64,000 nt of DNA, taken from contig NZ_FOVD01000006.1 of NCBI RefSeq assembly GCF_900115055.1, positions 248,001-312,000 of the forward strand, written 5' to 3'. Within the stretch, counting starts at the first letter, position 1. Each line of letters begins with the position of its first letter. Source of the stretch: Chryseobacterium oleae. Lineage in GTDB: Bacteria > Bacteroidota > Bacteroidia > Flavobacteriales > Weeksellaceae. The position numbers and the translations under genes are program-made. Positions 42,068-50,550 of the stretch are shown here, one piece after another. The notes beneath the pieces were generated by a model. That model was not told the origin of the DNA. It did no database searches and was given only the letters and a program-made list of their open reading frames with translations.

Positions 42068-43306
42068 TTACTGAATTATACATGCCGCAACGGTAGCATT
42101 GGAGGTTTCATCTACCAAAATTGCCGATCCCGTTTTTTTATTGCTTATAAAATCATCAAAAACCAAAGGTTGCGCGGTTTTAATGGTTACTTTCGCGATT
42201 TCATTAAGCTTGATTTCTCCTTCTGAATCTTCCTGTTCCAGCGTATTGACATTGATCTTGTAGTCTACGTGTTTTACCACCGCTTTCAACTGTCTGCTGT
42301 GATGCTGTATCAGGTATCTATTCCCCGGCTGCAAGCTTTTATGATCGAGCCAGCACAATAATACTTCCACTTCTTTTTCAACATTAGGAAGTTCTTCTGC
42401 TGATGCAAAGAAATCTCCGCGGCTCACATCGATGTCTTCTGTAATCTGGATGACAGCCGGCTGCCCTTCAAATGCTTCCTGAACCTCAGCACCATTTACT
42501 TCTATGGTTGCTATTTCAGTAATAATTCCTGCCGGAAGTATGGCTATTTTATCTCCTTTCTTAAAACTTCCACTGATGATCTGTCCCGCATATCCACGGT
42601 AATCGTGAAGCTCTTCTGTCTGAGGACGGATGACATACTGCACCTGGAAACGGCTTCCGCTGTTGTGTACATCATCAAGTTCCACCTCCTCCAGATAATC
42701 GAGCAGAGAACTTCCCTGATACCAGTCTGTGGTGGATGACAGGGAAACAATATTATCTCCTTTCAGTGCGGAAATAGGGAAATAGGTGACATCATTTAAG
42801 CCTAACCCTTCTGCAATCTTAGAATAATCTGCTTTAATGCTTTCAAAAACTTCTTCCGAATAGTCCACCATATCCATTTTATTGATTGCAACAGCTACCT
42901 TTTTCAATTTAAGTAACGAAGCGATGATGGAATGTCTTCTGGTCTGTTCAATAACTCCTTTTCTGGCATCGATCAGAATCACCATCAGATCTGAGTTGGA
43001 AGCTCCTGTGATCATATTTCTGGTATACTGAACGTGTCCCGGAGCATCTGCGATGATAAATTTTCTTTTTGACGTCGAAAAGTACCGGTAAGCCACATCA
43101 ATGGTGATTCCCTGTTCCCTTTCCGCCCGAAGTCCATCCGTTAAAAGCGCCAGATCTACTCCGTCTTCATTTTTGTTTTTAGAATGTTTTTCAAGGACTT
43201 CCAGCTGATCCTGCAAAATACTTTTGCTATCGTAAAGCAGTCTGCCGATGAGGGTACTTTTGCCGTCATCTACGCTTCCTGCTGTTATAAATCTTAATAT
43301 ATCCAC
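42068..43306 (-). CDS. cysN: Sulfate adenylyltransferase, GTPase subunit
   Basis: 412 residues from the GTG at 43306, giving MDILRFITAGSVDDGKS, the standard CysN start with the P-loop. An ATG-initiated longer form (to 43393) would add 29 residues read through a low-complexity repeat and is unlikely to be genuine. GTPase motifs: G1 'GSVDDGKST', G3 'DAPGHVQYTRNM', G4 'AINKMD'. An EF-Tu-like C-terminus follows. With CysD it makes APS from sulfate and ATP. It is 3 bp upstream of the serine acetyltransferase. Confidence 0.95.
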   Translation of the reverse strand: MDILRFITAGSVDDGKSTLIGRLLYDSKSILQDQLEVLEKHSKNKNEDGVDLALLTDGLRAEREQGITIDVAYRYFSTSKRKFIIADAPGHVQYTRNMITGASNSDLMVILIDARKGVIEQTRRHSIIASLLKLKKVAVAINKMDMVDYSEEVFESIKADYSKIAEGLGLNDVTYFPISALKGDNIVSLSSTTDWYQGSSLLDYLEEVELDDVHNSGSRFQVQYVIRPQTEELHDYRGYAGQIISGSFKKGDKIAILPAGIITEIATIEVNGAEVQEAFEGQPAVIQITEDIDVSRGDFFASAEELPNVEKEVEVLLCWLDHKSLQPGNRYLIQHHSRQLKAVVKHVDYKINVNTLEQEDSEGEIKLNEIAKVTIKTAQPLVFDDFISNKKTGSAILVDETSNATVAACIIQ

Positions 43307-43342
43307 GAGTTTTTTGTTATAAATGATTAATGATGATTGATT

Positions 43343-43433
43343 AATGATGAGCAATAAGTAATGGGTAATATGTCCTTTGGTACTATTTTCCACGCTGTAT
43401 GATTGCTAATTACTCATTGCTCATTACTTATTA
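43343..43433. repeat. Inverted A/T-rich repeat between cysD and cysN
   Basis: GAGCAATAAGTAAT (from about 43350) is mirrored by ATTACTCATTGCTC (43409-43422) with one mismatch and a ~45-bp spacer. Further TAATGATGA/TTACTCAT words surround them. It explains the false N-terminal extension of cysN and the unusually wide gap in an otherwise tight operon. Confidence 0.7.
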
Positions 43434-44339
43434 AAAATAGCCTCCTTTTTTCCGGTCTTCCATTGCCGCCTCCGTTACCCGGTCGTCAATTCTGGTTTCT
43501 CCTCTTTCTGAGATTCTGGTAGCTACAATTTCTTCAATCACGGTGTCTACGGTAGCAGCTTCAGATTCTACTGCTGCGGTACAGGTCATATCTCCTACGG
43601 TGCGATAGCGTATTCTTTTGGTCGTTACGATATCACTTTCTTCCAGAACTGCAAACTCGGAATTCGCAATCCACTGTCCGTTAAGGTCTACTACTTCTCT
43701 TTCATGCGAAAAGTAAATAGATGGTAAGCCTATATTTTCTCTCCGGATATAATTCCAGACATCAAGTTCTGTCCAGTTGCTGATTGGAAAAACTCTTACA
43801 TTTTCCCCTTTCTGAATTTTTCCATTGAAAATATTCCACAATTCAGGTCGCTGAAGTTTAGGATCCCATTGTCCAAACTCATCCCGGACAGAGAATATCC
43901 TTTCCTTGGCTCTGGCTTTTTCCTCATCTCTTCTTGCTCCTCCAATGCATGCATCAAATTCGAATTCTTCAATCGTGTCAAGAAGGGTGAAGGTCTGCAG
44001 CCAATTTCTGCTTGGAAATTTTCCTTTCGGTTCCGTCAGTTTTCTTTTATGAATCGTGTCTTCTACTTTTCTTACGACCAAATCTACATTGATCTCTGTG
44101 GTCAGCTGATCCCTGAAGTCTAAAACTTCCTGAAAATTGTGTCCTGTATCCACGTGAACAAAAGTGAACGGGATTTTTCCGTAAGGAAATGCTTTGGCAG
44201 CCAAATGAGCCAGCACAATGCTGTCTTTTCCACCGCTGAACAGTAAAGCCGGACGCTCAAACTGCCCTGCTACTTCCCGTAAAATATAGATGGATTCAGC
44301 TTCTAACTGATCTAAATAATTCAAATGATATAATGACAT
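43431..44339 (-). CDS. cysD: Sulfate adenylyltransferase, small subunit
   Basis: 302 residues of the PP-loop/PAPS-reductase-like fold. ATP-binding motif 'LLFSGGKDSIVLAHLA', 'FVHVDTGHNFQEVLDFRD', 'IGGARRDEEKARAKERIFS' and the terminal 'AAMEDRKKGGYF' are diagnostic of CysD. It forms the ATP sulfurylase with CysN. It is 11 bp downstream of cysH. Confidence 0.97.
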   Translation of the reverse strand: MSLYHLNYLDQLEAESIYILREVAGQFERPALLFSGGKDSIVLAHLAAKAFPYGKIPFTFVHVDTGHNFQEVLDFRDQLTTEINVDLVVRKVEDTIHKRKLTEPKGKFPSRNWLQTFTLLDTIEEFEFDACIGGARRDEEKARAKERIFSVRDEFGQWDPKLQRPELWNIFNGKIQKGENVRVFPISNWTELDVWNYIRRENIGLPSIYFSHEREVVDLNGQWIANSEFAVLEESDIVTTKRIRYRTVGDMTCTAAVESEAATVDTVIEEIVATRISERGETRIDDRVTEAAMEDRKKGGYF

Positions 44340-44350
44340 ATTTTATTTTT

Positions 44351-45064
44351 TTATTGATGAACATGTAAGCCGCATTCCTTTTTATCGGCATCTTCCCACC
44401 ACCATCTTCCGGCTCTGAAATCTTCCCCTTCTTTGATCGCTCTGGTACAGGGCTCACATCCGATGCTTACAAATCCTTTTTTGTGAAGGTGATTATAAGG
44501 AAGGTGTTGCGTTTTTACATAGTCTGTCACCTGTTCTGTGGTCCAGTGAAGGATGGGATGAAATTTGATGATCTGATGATCAGGATCCCACTCCAGCTGT
44601 GGCATTTCTTTTCTGCCTGCGGAATGTTCTGATCTTAAACCTGTAATCCAGACCTTATATCCCTGAAGTGCTCTTTTTAGAGGAATAACCTTTCGGATAT
44701 TACAGCAGGCTTTTCTCTTTTCTACGGATTGATAAAAAGAATCCGGTCCGTTTTCTGACACAAACTGCTGCAGCGATTCCGGATCCGGATAATACGCTTT
44801 AATATTTTTTTTGAAGAAAGCTCTGGAGGAAGTCCAGGTCTCATAAGTCTGCTCAAAAAGTCGTCCCGTATCCAGTGTGAAAATATCAATATTCAGGTTT
44901 TTTATCAGGTGAGTCACTACCTGATCCTCGTAACTGAAGCTGGTAGAAAAAATGACTTCACCAGGAAACCTGTTGGCAAGAACTTCTAAAAAATCATCAT
45001 TAAAAGCACCTGCAGAGGCCTTTTCCAGTAATTGATTGAATTCTATTTTCAGGGTATTTTCCAT
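44351..45064 (-). CDS. cysH: Assimilatory adenylyl-sulfate (APS) reductase, [4Fe-4S] type
   Basis: 237 residues of the thioredoxin-dependent PAPS/APS reductase family. The four Fe-S cysteines are present ('KACCNIRKVIPL' and 'GCEPCTRAI'), as is the catalytic C-terminal Cys in 'KKECGLHVHQ'. The cluster cysteines mark an APS reductase rather than the E. coli-type PAPS enzyme. This agrees with the absence of an APS kinase (cysC) in the cluster. First gene of the cys operon, directly behind the Rrf2-type palindrome. Confidence 0.95.
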   Translation of the reverse strand: MENTLKIEFNQLLEKASAGAFNDDFLEVLANRFPGEVIFSTSFSYEDQVVTHLIKNLNIDIFTLDTGRLFEQTYETWTSSRAFFKKNIKAYYPDPESLQQFVSENGPDSFYQSVEKRKACCNIRKVIPLKRALQGYKVWITGLRSEHSAGRKEMPQLEWDPDHQIIKFHPILHWTTEQVTDYVKTQHLPYNHLHKKGFVSIGCEPCTRAIKEGEDFRAGRWWWEDADKKECGLHVHQ

Positions 45065-45086
45065 GTTGAATTGAAATTAACTCCTG

Positions 45087-45129
45087 CAAATATATATAAA
45101 TCCTATTTATCCTACCAAATTAGTAGGAT
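45087..45129 (-). promoter_or_regulatory. cys operon promoter with perfect Rrf2-type palindrome (ATCCTAC-N7-GTAGGAT)
   Basis: The 21-bp perfect palindrome (45109-45129) contains the TTG of a -33 element. TATATTTG follows on the minus strand at 45094-45087, after an unusually long 21-bp gap. The predicted start is ~15 nt upstream of cysH. Binding here by the Rrf2 regulator, whose gene ends 19 bp away, would directly cover the promoter. A close relative of the palindrome is found at 17911-17931. Confidence 0.7.
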
Positions 45130-45148
45130 ATAAAAATTAAAAAAAAAT

Positions 45149-45565
45149 TCAGCTGTTTTTTATAAAGGAAGTAAGAGTCGCTTCCATCATGCTTTTTCTT
45201 GTTTTTTCTCTTACGATCATCAGTTCATTTCTGAGATAACAGGTTGCCTCATCGACACAGTCATCGCAAGGTTCGTAGAAATTCAGTGAAATACAAGGAG
45301 TTAAGGCAATCGGACCTTCGAAAATACGGTAGATATCTGCCAGCGAAACATCGTCAGGAGACTTCAGAAGATAATATCCACCGGCATTTCCCTGTTTGCT
45401 GTTGACCAATTTGGCTCTTTTCAGCTCGAGAAGAATCTGCTCTAAGAATTTTTTGGAAATATTCTCATCCTGTGCAATAACGGCCGTTGACAAAAATCCC
45501 TGGTTGTAGTTTCTTGCCAATCTAACCATCGCTTTCAAAGCATATTTGCAACGTTTGGACATCAT
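45149..45565 (-). CDS. Rrf2-family transcriptional regulator of the cys operon
   Basis: 138 residues. N-terminal winged HTH ('KRCKYALKAMVRLARN', 'ISKKFLEQILLELKRAKLVN', 'GNAGGYYLLKSPDDVSLADI') is typical of Rrf2 proteins such as IscR, NsrR and CymR. It carries four cysteines at 91, 100, 103 and 109 (C-x8-C-x2-C-x5-C), so a Fe-S cluster or thiol switch is possible, unlike CymR, which lacks a cluster. It lies immediately upstream of and in the same orientation as cysH, and may be co-transcribed or autoregulated. Role as sulfur-status regulator is inferred from position and palindromes. Confidence 0.9.
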   Translation of the reverse strand: MMSKRCKYALKAMVRLARNYNQGFLSTAVIAQDENISKKFLEQILLELKRAKLVNSKQGNAGGYYLLKSPDDVSLADIYRIFEGPIALTPCISLNFYEPCDDCVDEATCYLRNELMIVREKTRKSMMEATLTSFIKNS

Positions 45566-45711
45566 AATTGATGCAAGTTATAACAATTTATTTGATTAAC
45601 GAAATCGCAGCTTTAGATTAAAAAAATCAATCCGGATAACCCTTTGAAAATATCCCTCAAAGTTCAGTTTTGAAAAATTTACATTGTATATTTGTTGGAA
45701 ATTTATGATCG

Positions 45712-46959
45712 ATGAGTATAACAGAATTCAATCCATTGTGGAAAGAGAAATTACTGAACCGTTTTCTCGCCTATGTAAAAATATATTCAACCAGTGATGC
45801 GGAAAGCGAAGCAACCCCTTCTACCCCGCGACAGTGGGACATTGCCAACTATATTGCAGAGGAACTGAAAACGATCGGCCTTGCGGATGTTTCCATTGAT
45901 GACAACGGGTATATTATGGGATATGTTCCTTCTAACCTTGACAATGACAACACGCCTACCATAGGATTTATTTCACATTATGATACCTCTCCGGATTTCA
46001 GCGGGGAAAATGTAAAACCTCAGATTTGGGAAAACTATGACGGAGGTGATCTTCTTTTAAATGAAACGACAGGATTTACCCTTTCTTCTTCAAAATTCGA
46101 GAGCTTAAAAAAATATATCGGGCAAACGCTTATTACAACAGACGGAAATACCCTTCTTGGAGCTGATGATAAAGCGGGTTGTGCAGAAATTGTAACCGCT
46201 GCTGAATACCTTATCGCTCACCCGGAAATCAAGCACGGAAGAATTGCGGTAGGATTTACACCGGATGAAGAAATCGGAAGAGGCGCTCACAAATTTGATG
46301 TTGCTAAATTCGGTGCAGAATGGGCTTACACGATGGATGGAAGTGAAGTTGGAGAATTGGAGTATGAAAACTTTAATGCTGCAGGAGCTGTGGTAAAAAT
46401 CCACGGACTGAGCGTTCACCCGGGTTATGCTTATGGAAAAATGATCAACGCAGGTCTTTTGGCCGCAGAATTTATACAGTTGCTTCCTGCCAATGAAACT
46501 CCGGCTACGACCAAAGGTTTTGATGGCTTCTATCACTTAATGGATATCACAGCTGATATTTCTGAGGCTAAGCTTCAATACATCATCCGTGATCATGATG
46601 AAGATAAGTATGAGGCCAGAAAAAAATTCATGGAGGAAAAAGTAGCTGAATTCAACCAAAAACATGGTGAAGGAACGGCTGAAGTTGAAATCAAAGAACA
46701 ATACCGTAACATGAAGCAGCAGTTCGAAGGAAAAATGCACATCATTGACCTTGCTGCCAAAGCGATGAAAGAAGCTGATATCGAGCCTAAAATCAAAGCT
46801 ATCAGAGGAGGAACAGACGGCGCTCAGCTATCCTATATGGGTCTACCTTGTCCAAATATTTTTGCAGGAGGAATGAACTTCCACGGACCTTACGAATATG
46901 TGGCGCTGGAAAGCATGGAAAAGGCAGTTGAAGTGATTATTAATATCGTAAAAGCTTAA
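45712..46959 (+). CDS. pepT: Peptidase T (tripeptide aminopeptidase)
   Basis: 415 residues, cytoplasmic M20B metallopeptidase. Metal-binding signatures 'IGFISHYDTSPDFSGEN', 'LLGADDKAGCAEIV', 'FTPDEEIGRG' and 'MDGSEVGELEYENFNAA' are complete, and the final His is in 'FAGGMNFHGPYEY'. Length equals E. coli PepT (408). A TATATTTG element lies at 45687-45694 but its TTG is only 14 bp upstream, so the promoter is uncertain. It may be co-transcribed with the following gene (5-bp gap). Confidence 0.97.
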   Translation: MSITEFNPLWKEKLLNRFLAYVKIYSTSDAESEATPSTPRQWDIANYIAEELKTIGLADVSIDDNGYIMGYVPSNLDNDNTPTIGFISHYDTSPDFSGENVKPQIWENYDGGDLLLNETTGFTLSSSKFESLKKYIGQTLITTDGNTLLGADDKAGCAEIVTAAEYLIAHPEIKHGRIAVGFTPDEEIGRGAHKFDVAKFGAEWAYTMDGSEVGELEYENFNAAGAVVKIHGLSVHPGYAYGKMINAGLLAAEFIQLLPANETPATTKGFDGFYHLMDITADISEAKLQYIIRDHDEDKYEARKKFMEEKVAEFNQKHGEGTAEVEIKEQYRNMKQQFEGKMHIIDLAAKAMKEADIEPKIKAIRGGTDGAQLSYMGLPCPNIFAGGMNFHGPYEYVALESMEKAVEVIINIVKA

Positions 46960-46964
46960 TACTG

Positions 46965-47534
46965 ATGAAAAAACTTTCAGCATTAGCCCTTCTGTTCATT
47001 TTTACATTCAGCAGTGCGCAGGTCTCTGAATTTGAGAAGGCTGATTCAAAATACGACAGAAAATTAAAGTCTCTGTACAAGAAATATCCGAAGCCTAATG
47101 ATGAAAGAACCAAACAGGAGTGGCTCCTTACGGAAGCAAAAATAGCGTCTTATCAAAGTGCCTTAGAGAAGATTTCTGAGGAGGAAAAGAAAATGATAAC
47201 TGATGCTCCGCCTCCTATGGCACCTAAAATTACCAAAGAAGCGGAATACGAAACCGGAAAGGCGGCTTTTCAAAAGCTTTTAAATGAAGCTGTAGACCTT
47301 ACTTTTCTGAATTTTGCAGTCAATCCCTACAAAGTAACCCTAAAATTTACTTTAGATTCTAATGGGAATGTCTATAATGCGAAAGTAAAAGGGAATAATG
47401 AAGACGTAAACTCCTTTATAGAAGCCGGTTTTTACCGTATCAAGGATAAAGGTAAATGGAAACCTGCAGAATCCAACGGACGGCCAGTCCTTTCTGTGGT
47501 AAGTCTTCCTCTACAGTTAAACTTCAGTAAATAA
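46965..47534 (+). CDS. Exported protein with TonB-C-terminal-like domain
   Basis: 189 residues with a signal peptide ('LALLFIFTFSSAQ'). A charged coiled-coil-like middle ('LEKISEEEKKMITDAPPPMAPK') is followed by a C-terminal ~80-residue domain ('YKVTLKFTLDSNGNVYNAKVKG', 'GKWKPAESNGRPVLSVVSLPLQLNF'). This has the alternating pattern and Trp-Lys-Pro-A motif of the TonB C-terminal fold. It lacks the TonB TM anchor. Related in layout to the protein at 57914-58324. Function unknown. Confidence 0.78.
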   Translation: MKKLSALALLFIFTFSSAQVSEFEKADSKYDRKLKSLYKKYPKPNDERTKQEWLLTEAKIASYQSALEKISEEEKKMITDAPPPMAPKITKEAEYETGKAAFQKLLNEAVDLTFLNFAVNPYKVTLKFTLDSNGNVYNAKVKGNNEDVNSFIEAGFYRIKDKGKWKPAESNGRPVLSVVSLPLQLNFSK

Positions 47535-47542
47535 TACAGATC

Positions 47543-47575
47543 AACCCATTGCAGAAGCAGTGGGTTTTTCTTTTT
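47543..47575 (+). terminator. Terminator after the TonB-like protein gene
   Basis: AACCCATTGC, AGAA loop, GCAGTGGGTT then a T-rich tract; one G-T wobble in the stem. Confidence 0.85.
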
Positions 47576-47682
47576 CATTACGTTCAATTTTTCACCTTAT
47601 TTCTCTTATTGATGAAAAGTATTTAGTTTTTTGATTATATTTACTTAAACATCAGACTATTAACTTTAAAAATCAATTTACT

Positions 47683-47934
47683 ATGAAAAAAATCAGAAAA
47701 TTTTCAAGAAAAGATCTGTCAACAATCCTGGGCGGAGGTATAGGTGGCTGCCATATGAACGGAGATTCTGCGTATTGCTGGACAGATTGTGAATGTACTT
47801 TCGGAAAAGCCTGTGAAATGGACGATGACGGAAATCCCGGAAGATGTGTTTCCGTAGGCGGTGGAAATCCCGGCGGTGGCGGTACCGGAGGATGCATTCC
47901 ACCATCCAATTGCGAAGATTTAGAACCATTTTAA
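47683..47934 (+). CDS. GG-leader Cys/Gly-rich peptide
   Basis: 83 residues. The leader 'MKKIRKFSRKDLSTILGG' ends in the double-glycine cleavage motif, after which the core has eight Cys (e.g. 'YCWTDCECTFGKAC') and a Gly-rich linker (GGGNPGGGGTGG). The spacing of Cys suggests several disulfides. No modifying enzyme or exporter is adjacent, and it has its own terminator, so it is a stand-alone gene. Confidence 0.8.
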   Translation: MKKIRKFSRKDLSTILGGGIGGCHMNGDSAYCWTDCECTFGKACEMDDDGNPGRCVSVGGGNPGGGGTGGCIPPSNCEDLEPF

Positions 47935-47943
47935 CAGATATCT

Positions 47944-47973
47944 ATCGGAAGTACTCTCTTCCGATTTTTTTTT
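47944..47973 (+). terminator. Terminator of the GG-peptide gene
   Basis: ATCGGAAG, 6-nt loop, CTTCCGAT followed by eight further T residues. Confidence 0.92.
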
Positions 47974-48085
47974 GCTTTTCCCGCTAAAAACAGGTCCTTG
48001 TCAAAGCATCTCTGCAGTTCATCAAATAAAGTTTTATCCCGCTTTTCATAGCTGTTGCTTTGCATCAAATTATTAAAAGCAATTT

Positions 48086-48682
48086 ATGAAACAGCAGTTT
48101 TTAGCACTAAGCACATTTTTATTATGCATCATTGGTTTTATAGAGACCAAAGCGCAACAAACACATGCTTTCCACATCGGGATCAAAGGCGGGGCAAATT
48201 TTACAAAAACCTCTTCGGAGTCCTCCACCTTGGAAGGGAAATACGGATTCGGCTATCAGGGAGGCATCATGACCAGAATGGATATCGGAAGCCTTTATGT
48301 ACAAGGAGAAGCCTTATTCAACAAAAGAAAAACCTCTTTCGACACTAAAGATGGAACCTCAGCCAAATTAAGCTGGAATTCTGTTGATATTCCGGTAGTA
48401 GTCGGTTATAAATTCATCAATACGAAAGATTTTAATGTAAGAGCATTTGCCGGCGGGGTTTACAGTTATGCTTTTAAAAACAATCTGTCAACGTCCAAAG
48501 CATTACAGGAGGGTTTTAAGAGTTTTGATAAATCGAATATCGGAATTACGGGAGGTATTGGTGTGGATTATAAAAATTTCACAGCAGATCTGAGATATGA
48601 AACCGGGCTTTCGAGCATCAGCAAAGAGTTTAAATCTAAGCCGCACAGCTTTACGCTAGGAATCGGATACTTCCTGTTTTAA
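48086..48682 (+). CDS. Porin-family outer membrane beta-barrel protein
   Basis: 198 residues with a signal peptide (cleavage near 'ETKAQQ'). The pattern 'FHIGIKGGANFTKTS...', alternating aromatic/glycine strands and C-terminal aromatic 'LGIGYFLF' are typical of PorT/OmpA-like 8-stranded barrels of Bacteroidota. It is monocistronic with its own terminator. No specific substrate. Confidence 0.88.
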   Translation: MKQQFLALSTFLLCIIGFIETKAQQTHAFHIGIKGGANFTKTSSESSTLEGKYGFGYQGGIMTRMDIGSLYVQGEALFNKRKTSFDTKDGTSAKLSWNSVDIPVVVGYKFINTKDFNVRAFAGGVYSYAFKNNLSTSKALQEGFKSFDKSNIGITGGIGVDYKNFTADLRYETGLSSISKEFKSKPHSFTLGIGYFLF

Positions 48683-48703
48683 AAACTTAAATTATCTTTA
48701 CAT

Positions 48704-48737
48704 ATTAGAAACTGCGCCCTGCAGTTTCTAATTTTTT
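48704..48737 (+). terminator. Terminator of the porin-like gene
   Basis: ATTAGAAACTGC, 5-nt loop, GCAGTTTCTAAT followed by T5. Confidence 0.92.
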
Positions 48738-48760
48738 ATAAATCTACTTGATCCTCTTCC

Positions 48761-49822
48761 ATGACAAAACCTTTTATTTTAAGAGAATATATTTTTGTTA
48801 CGATGTTCTGGCTCGTTTTTGCAGCAGCTGTGTACATCAACTTTCAGGCTAATTCTGACAAACCTTCCGCACTGTTCCAGACCATTGTCCTTGTTATTGC
48901 ATCATTTTTTTTCACTCACTTTCTCACCACAAGGCTTCTTCCGAATGCTTTACGAGCAAAAAGGATGAAATTATTTCTGATTCAGGCGACCGGAGTTATT
49001 CTATTATTAAGCTTTATTTATTCTATGATCTTCACCTATATTGAAGTGAATTCCAAGAATGAACTTCCTCATGATTTCGTTGATCATCTTCCTTTTTTAT
49101 GGAAAGGATTCTATCTGGCGCTGCCTGCTTCTTTTCTGATTAACGGATCTGCCTGCGGAATTAAATTTTATCAGGAACACGGAAGAATAGAACGCGATCA
49201 TATCTTGTTGCAACAGGCTCATCTGGAGAACCAGCTGAAGTTATTACAGGATCAGATCAATCCTCATGTGGTTTTCAATATTCTGAATCACATTCATATT
49301 CTGATGAAAACGGATACGAAACTTGCAGATTATCTGCTGCTTAAGTTTTCAGATATTTTACGTTATCAGCTTTATCACTGCAGCCAGAATCTGGTGCCTT
49401 TGAGCCAGGATATTGAGCATCTCCAAAATCTGGTGGAAGTGGAAAAACTAAGATGGGGCAACGAACTGGAAGTAAATGCAGACTGGAGTATCGGACATAA
49501 GAAGCCATTCATTGCGCCTCTTCTGCTGGTTCCATTCATCGAAAACGCCTTTAAATATGTTTGCAGACTGCCCGGACATAGAGGGTATGTAAAGATTTCC
49601 TGTATGGAGAAAGACGGTTTTCTTTTATTTTATGTCGAAAACTGTTATTCAGAGCTGGCAACCCACAAAAAGAAGGAAGGTTCTGGTGGAATCGGGCTTC
49701 AAAATGTACAAAAACGTTTAAAATTACAGTATCCGAATGCCCACGAGCTTACCATTGTGGCAGCCGATAATGTATACAAAGTAACTTTAACCCTACAATT
49801 ATCCGACAATAATGAGCAGTAA
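48761..49822 (+). CDS. LytS-type sensor histidine kinase (second system)
   Basis: 353 residues with four hydrophobic segments (about 8-28, 38-60, 70-92, 115-135), then a coiled coil and the His_kinase motif 'LQDQINPHVVFNILNHIHIL'. Here the more usual HFIFN is HVVFN. An HATPase domain has 'LLVPFIENAFKYV' and 'GGIGLQNVQKRLKLQYP'. It overlaps the LytTR gene by 11 bp. This pair is separate from the system at 6-8 kb, and the TGAAACGTA repeats found there were not seen upstream of it. Confidence 0.94.
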   Translation: MTKPFILREYIFVTMFWLVFAAAVYINFQANSDKPSALFQTIVLVIASFFFTHFLTTRLLPNALRAKRMKLFLIQATGVILLLSFIYSMIFTYIEVNSKNELPHDFVDHLPFLWKGFYLALPASFLINGSACGIKFYQEHGRIERDHILLQQAHLENQLKLLQDQINPHVVFNILNHIHILMKTDTKLADYLLLKFSDILRYQLYHCSQNLVPLSQDIEHLQNLVEVEKLRWGNELEVNADWSIGHKKPFIAPLLLVPFIENAFKYVCRLPGHRGYVKISCMEKDGFLLFYVENCYSELATHKKKEGSGGIGLQNVQKRLKLQYPNAHELTIVAADNVYKVTLTLQLSDNNEQ

Positions 49823-50546
49823 TATCCCTAAAATGAAATGCCTGATCATCGATGATGAACCTTTAGCGAGATTCCACCTTAAAGAACTGGCAGACCAGAT
49901 CGACTTTTTATCCGTGGAAGGTACCTGCGCCACCGCACTGGAAGCCGATGCTATCGTTAAGGAAAAGGAAATTGATCTTCTTTTTCTGGATATCAATATG
50001 CCTTATTTAACCGGCCTGGAATTTCTGGAGCAGCTGGAAAACCCACCTTTATCTATTCTCACAACCGCTTATTCTGAATATGCGCTGGAAGGTTACCGTC
50101 TGCAGGTGGTAGATTATCTTCTGAAACCCATTGCATTCAACCGTTTTTATCAGGCGGTGAACAAAGCTCAGCAGCAGTTTATTGTCTCTGAAAAGATGAA
50201 GAAGAACTCTCCTTTTGATGATCCTTTTCTCTATGTAAGGCAATCCGACAGCTTTATCAAGGTATCCTGGGTGGATATTCTGTATATCGAAAGTATGCAG
50301 AATTATACCAAACTGCATTTTAAAGACAAATCCCTGGTGATCCACCAAACGATGAAGGCTATTGAAGAATCACTGCCTTCTGAGCATTTTTTCAGAATTC
50401 ATAAATCATTCCTGATCAATATTACCCATATTGATATGATCTCCGGCGGACGTCTGTTCATCAACAAAACAGAGCTTCCTATTTCGCGTACAAGGAAAGA
50501 GGAACTGCTGAATCAGGTGGTGTATAAGAAGCTTATTAGTAAGTAG
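49812..50546 (+). CDS. LytTR-family response regulator (second system)
   Basis: 244 residues. Receiver domain with Asp60 in 'LLFLDINMPYLTG' and 'LLKPI'. The C-terminal LytTR domain starts near residue 140 ('FLYVRQSDSFIKVSWVDILY', 'RIHKSFLINITHIDMI'). A second ATG at 49833 (MKCLIIDDE) could equally be the start. It is co-translated with its kinase. Target genes unknown. Confidence 0.95.
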   Translation: MSSNIPKMKCLIIDDEPLARFHLKELADQIDFLSVEGTCATALEADAIVKEKEIDLLFLDINMPYLTGLEFLEQLENPPLSILTTAYSEYALEGYRLQVVDYLLKPIAFNRFYQAVNKAQQQFIVSEKMKKNSPFDDPFLYVRQSDSFIKVSWVDILYIESMQNYTKLHFKDKSLVIHQTMKAIEESLPSEHFFRIHKSFLINITHIDMISGGRLFINKTELPISRTRKEELLNQVVYKKLISK

Positions 50547-50550
50547 TTTA

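Noticed and set aside
43307..43393. N-terminal extension of CysN by 29 residues
   Set aside because: It is encoded by an A/T-rich inverted repeat and precedes the normal CysN start.
46965..47534. A true TonB protein
   Set aside because: It has a cleavable signal peptide instead of a TM anchor, and no Pro-rich periplasmic linker of TonB length.
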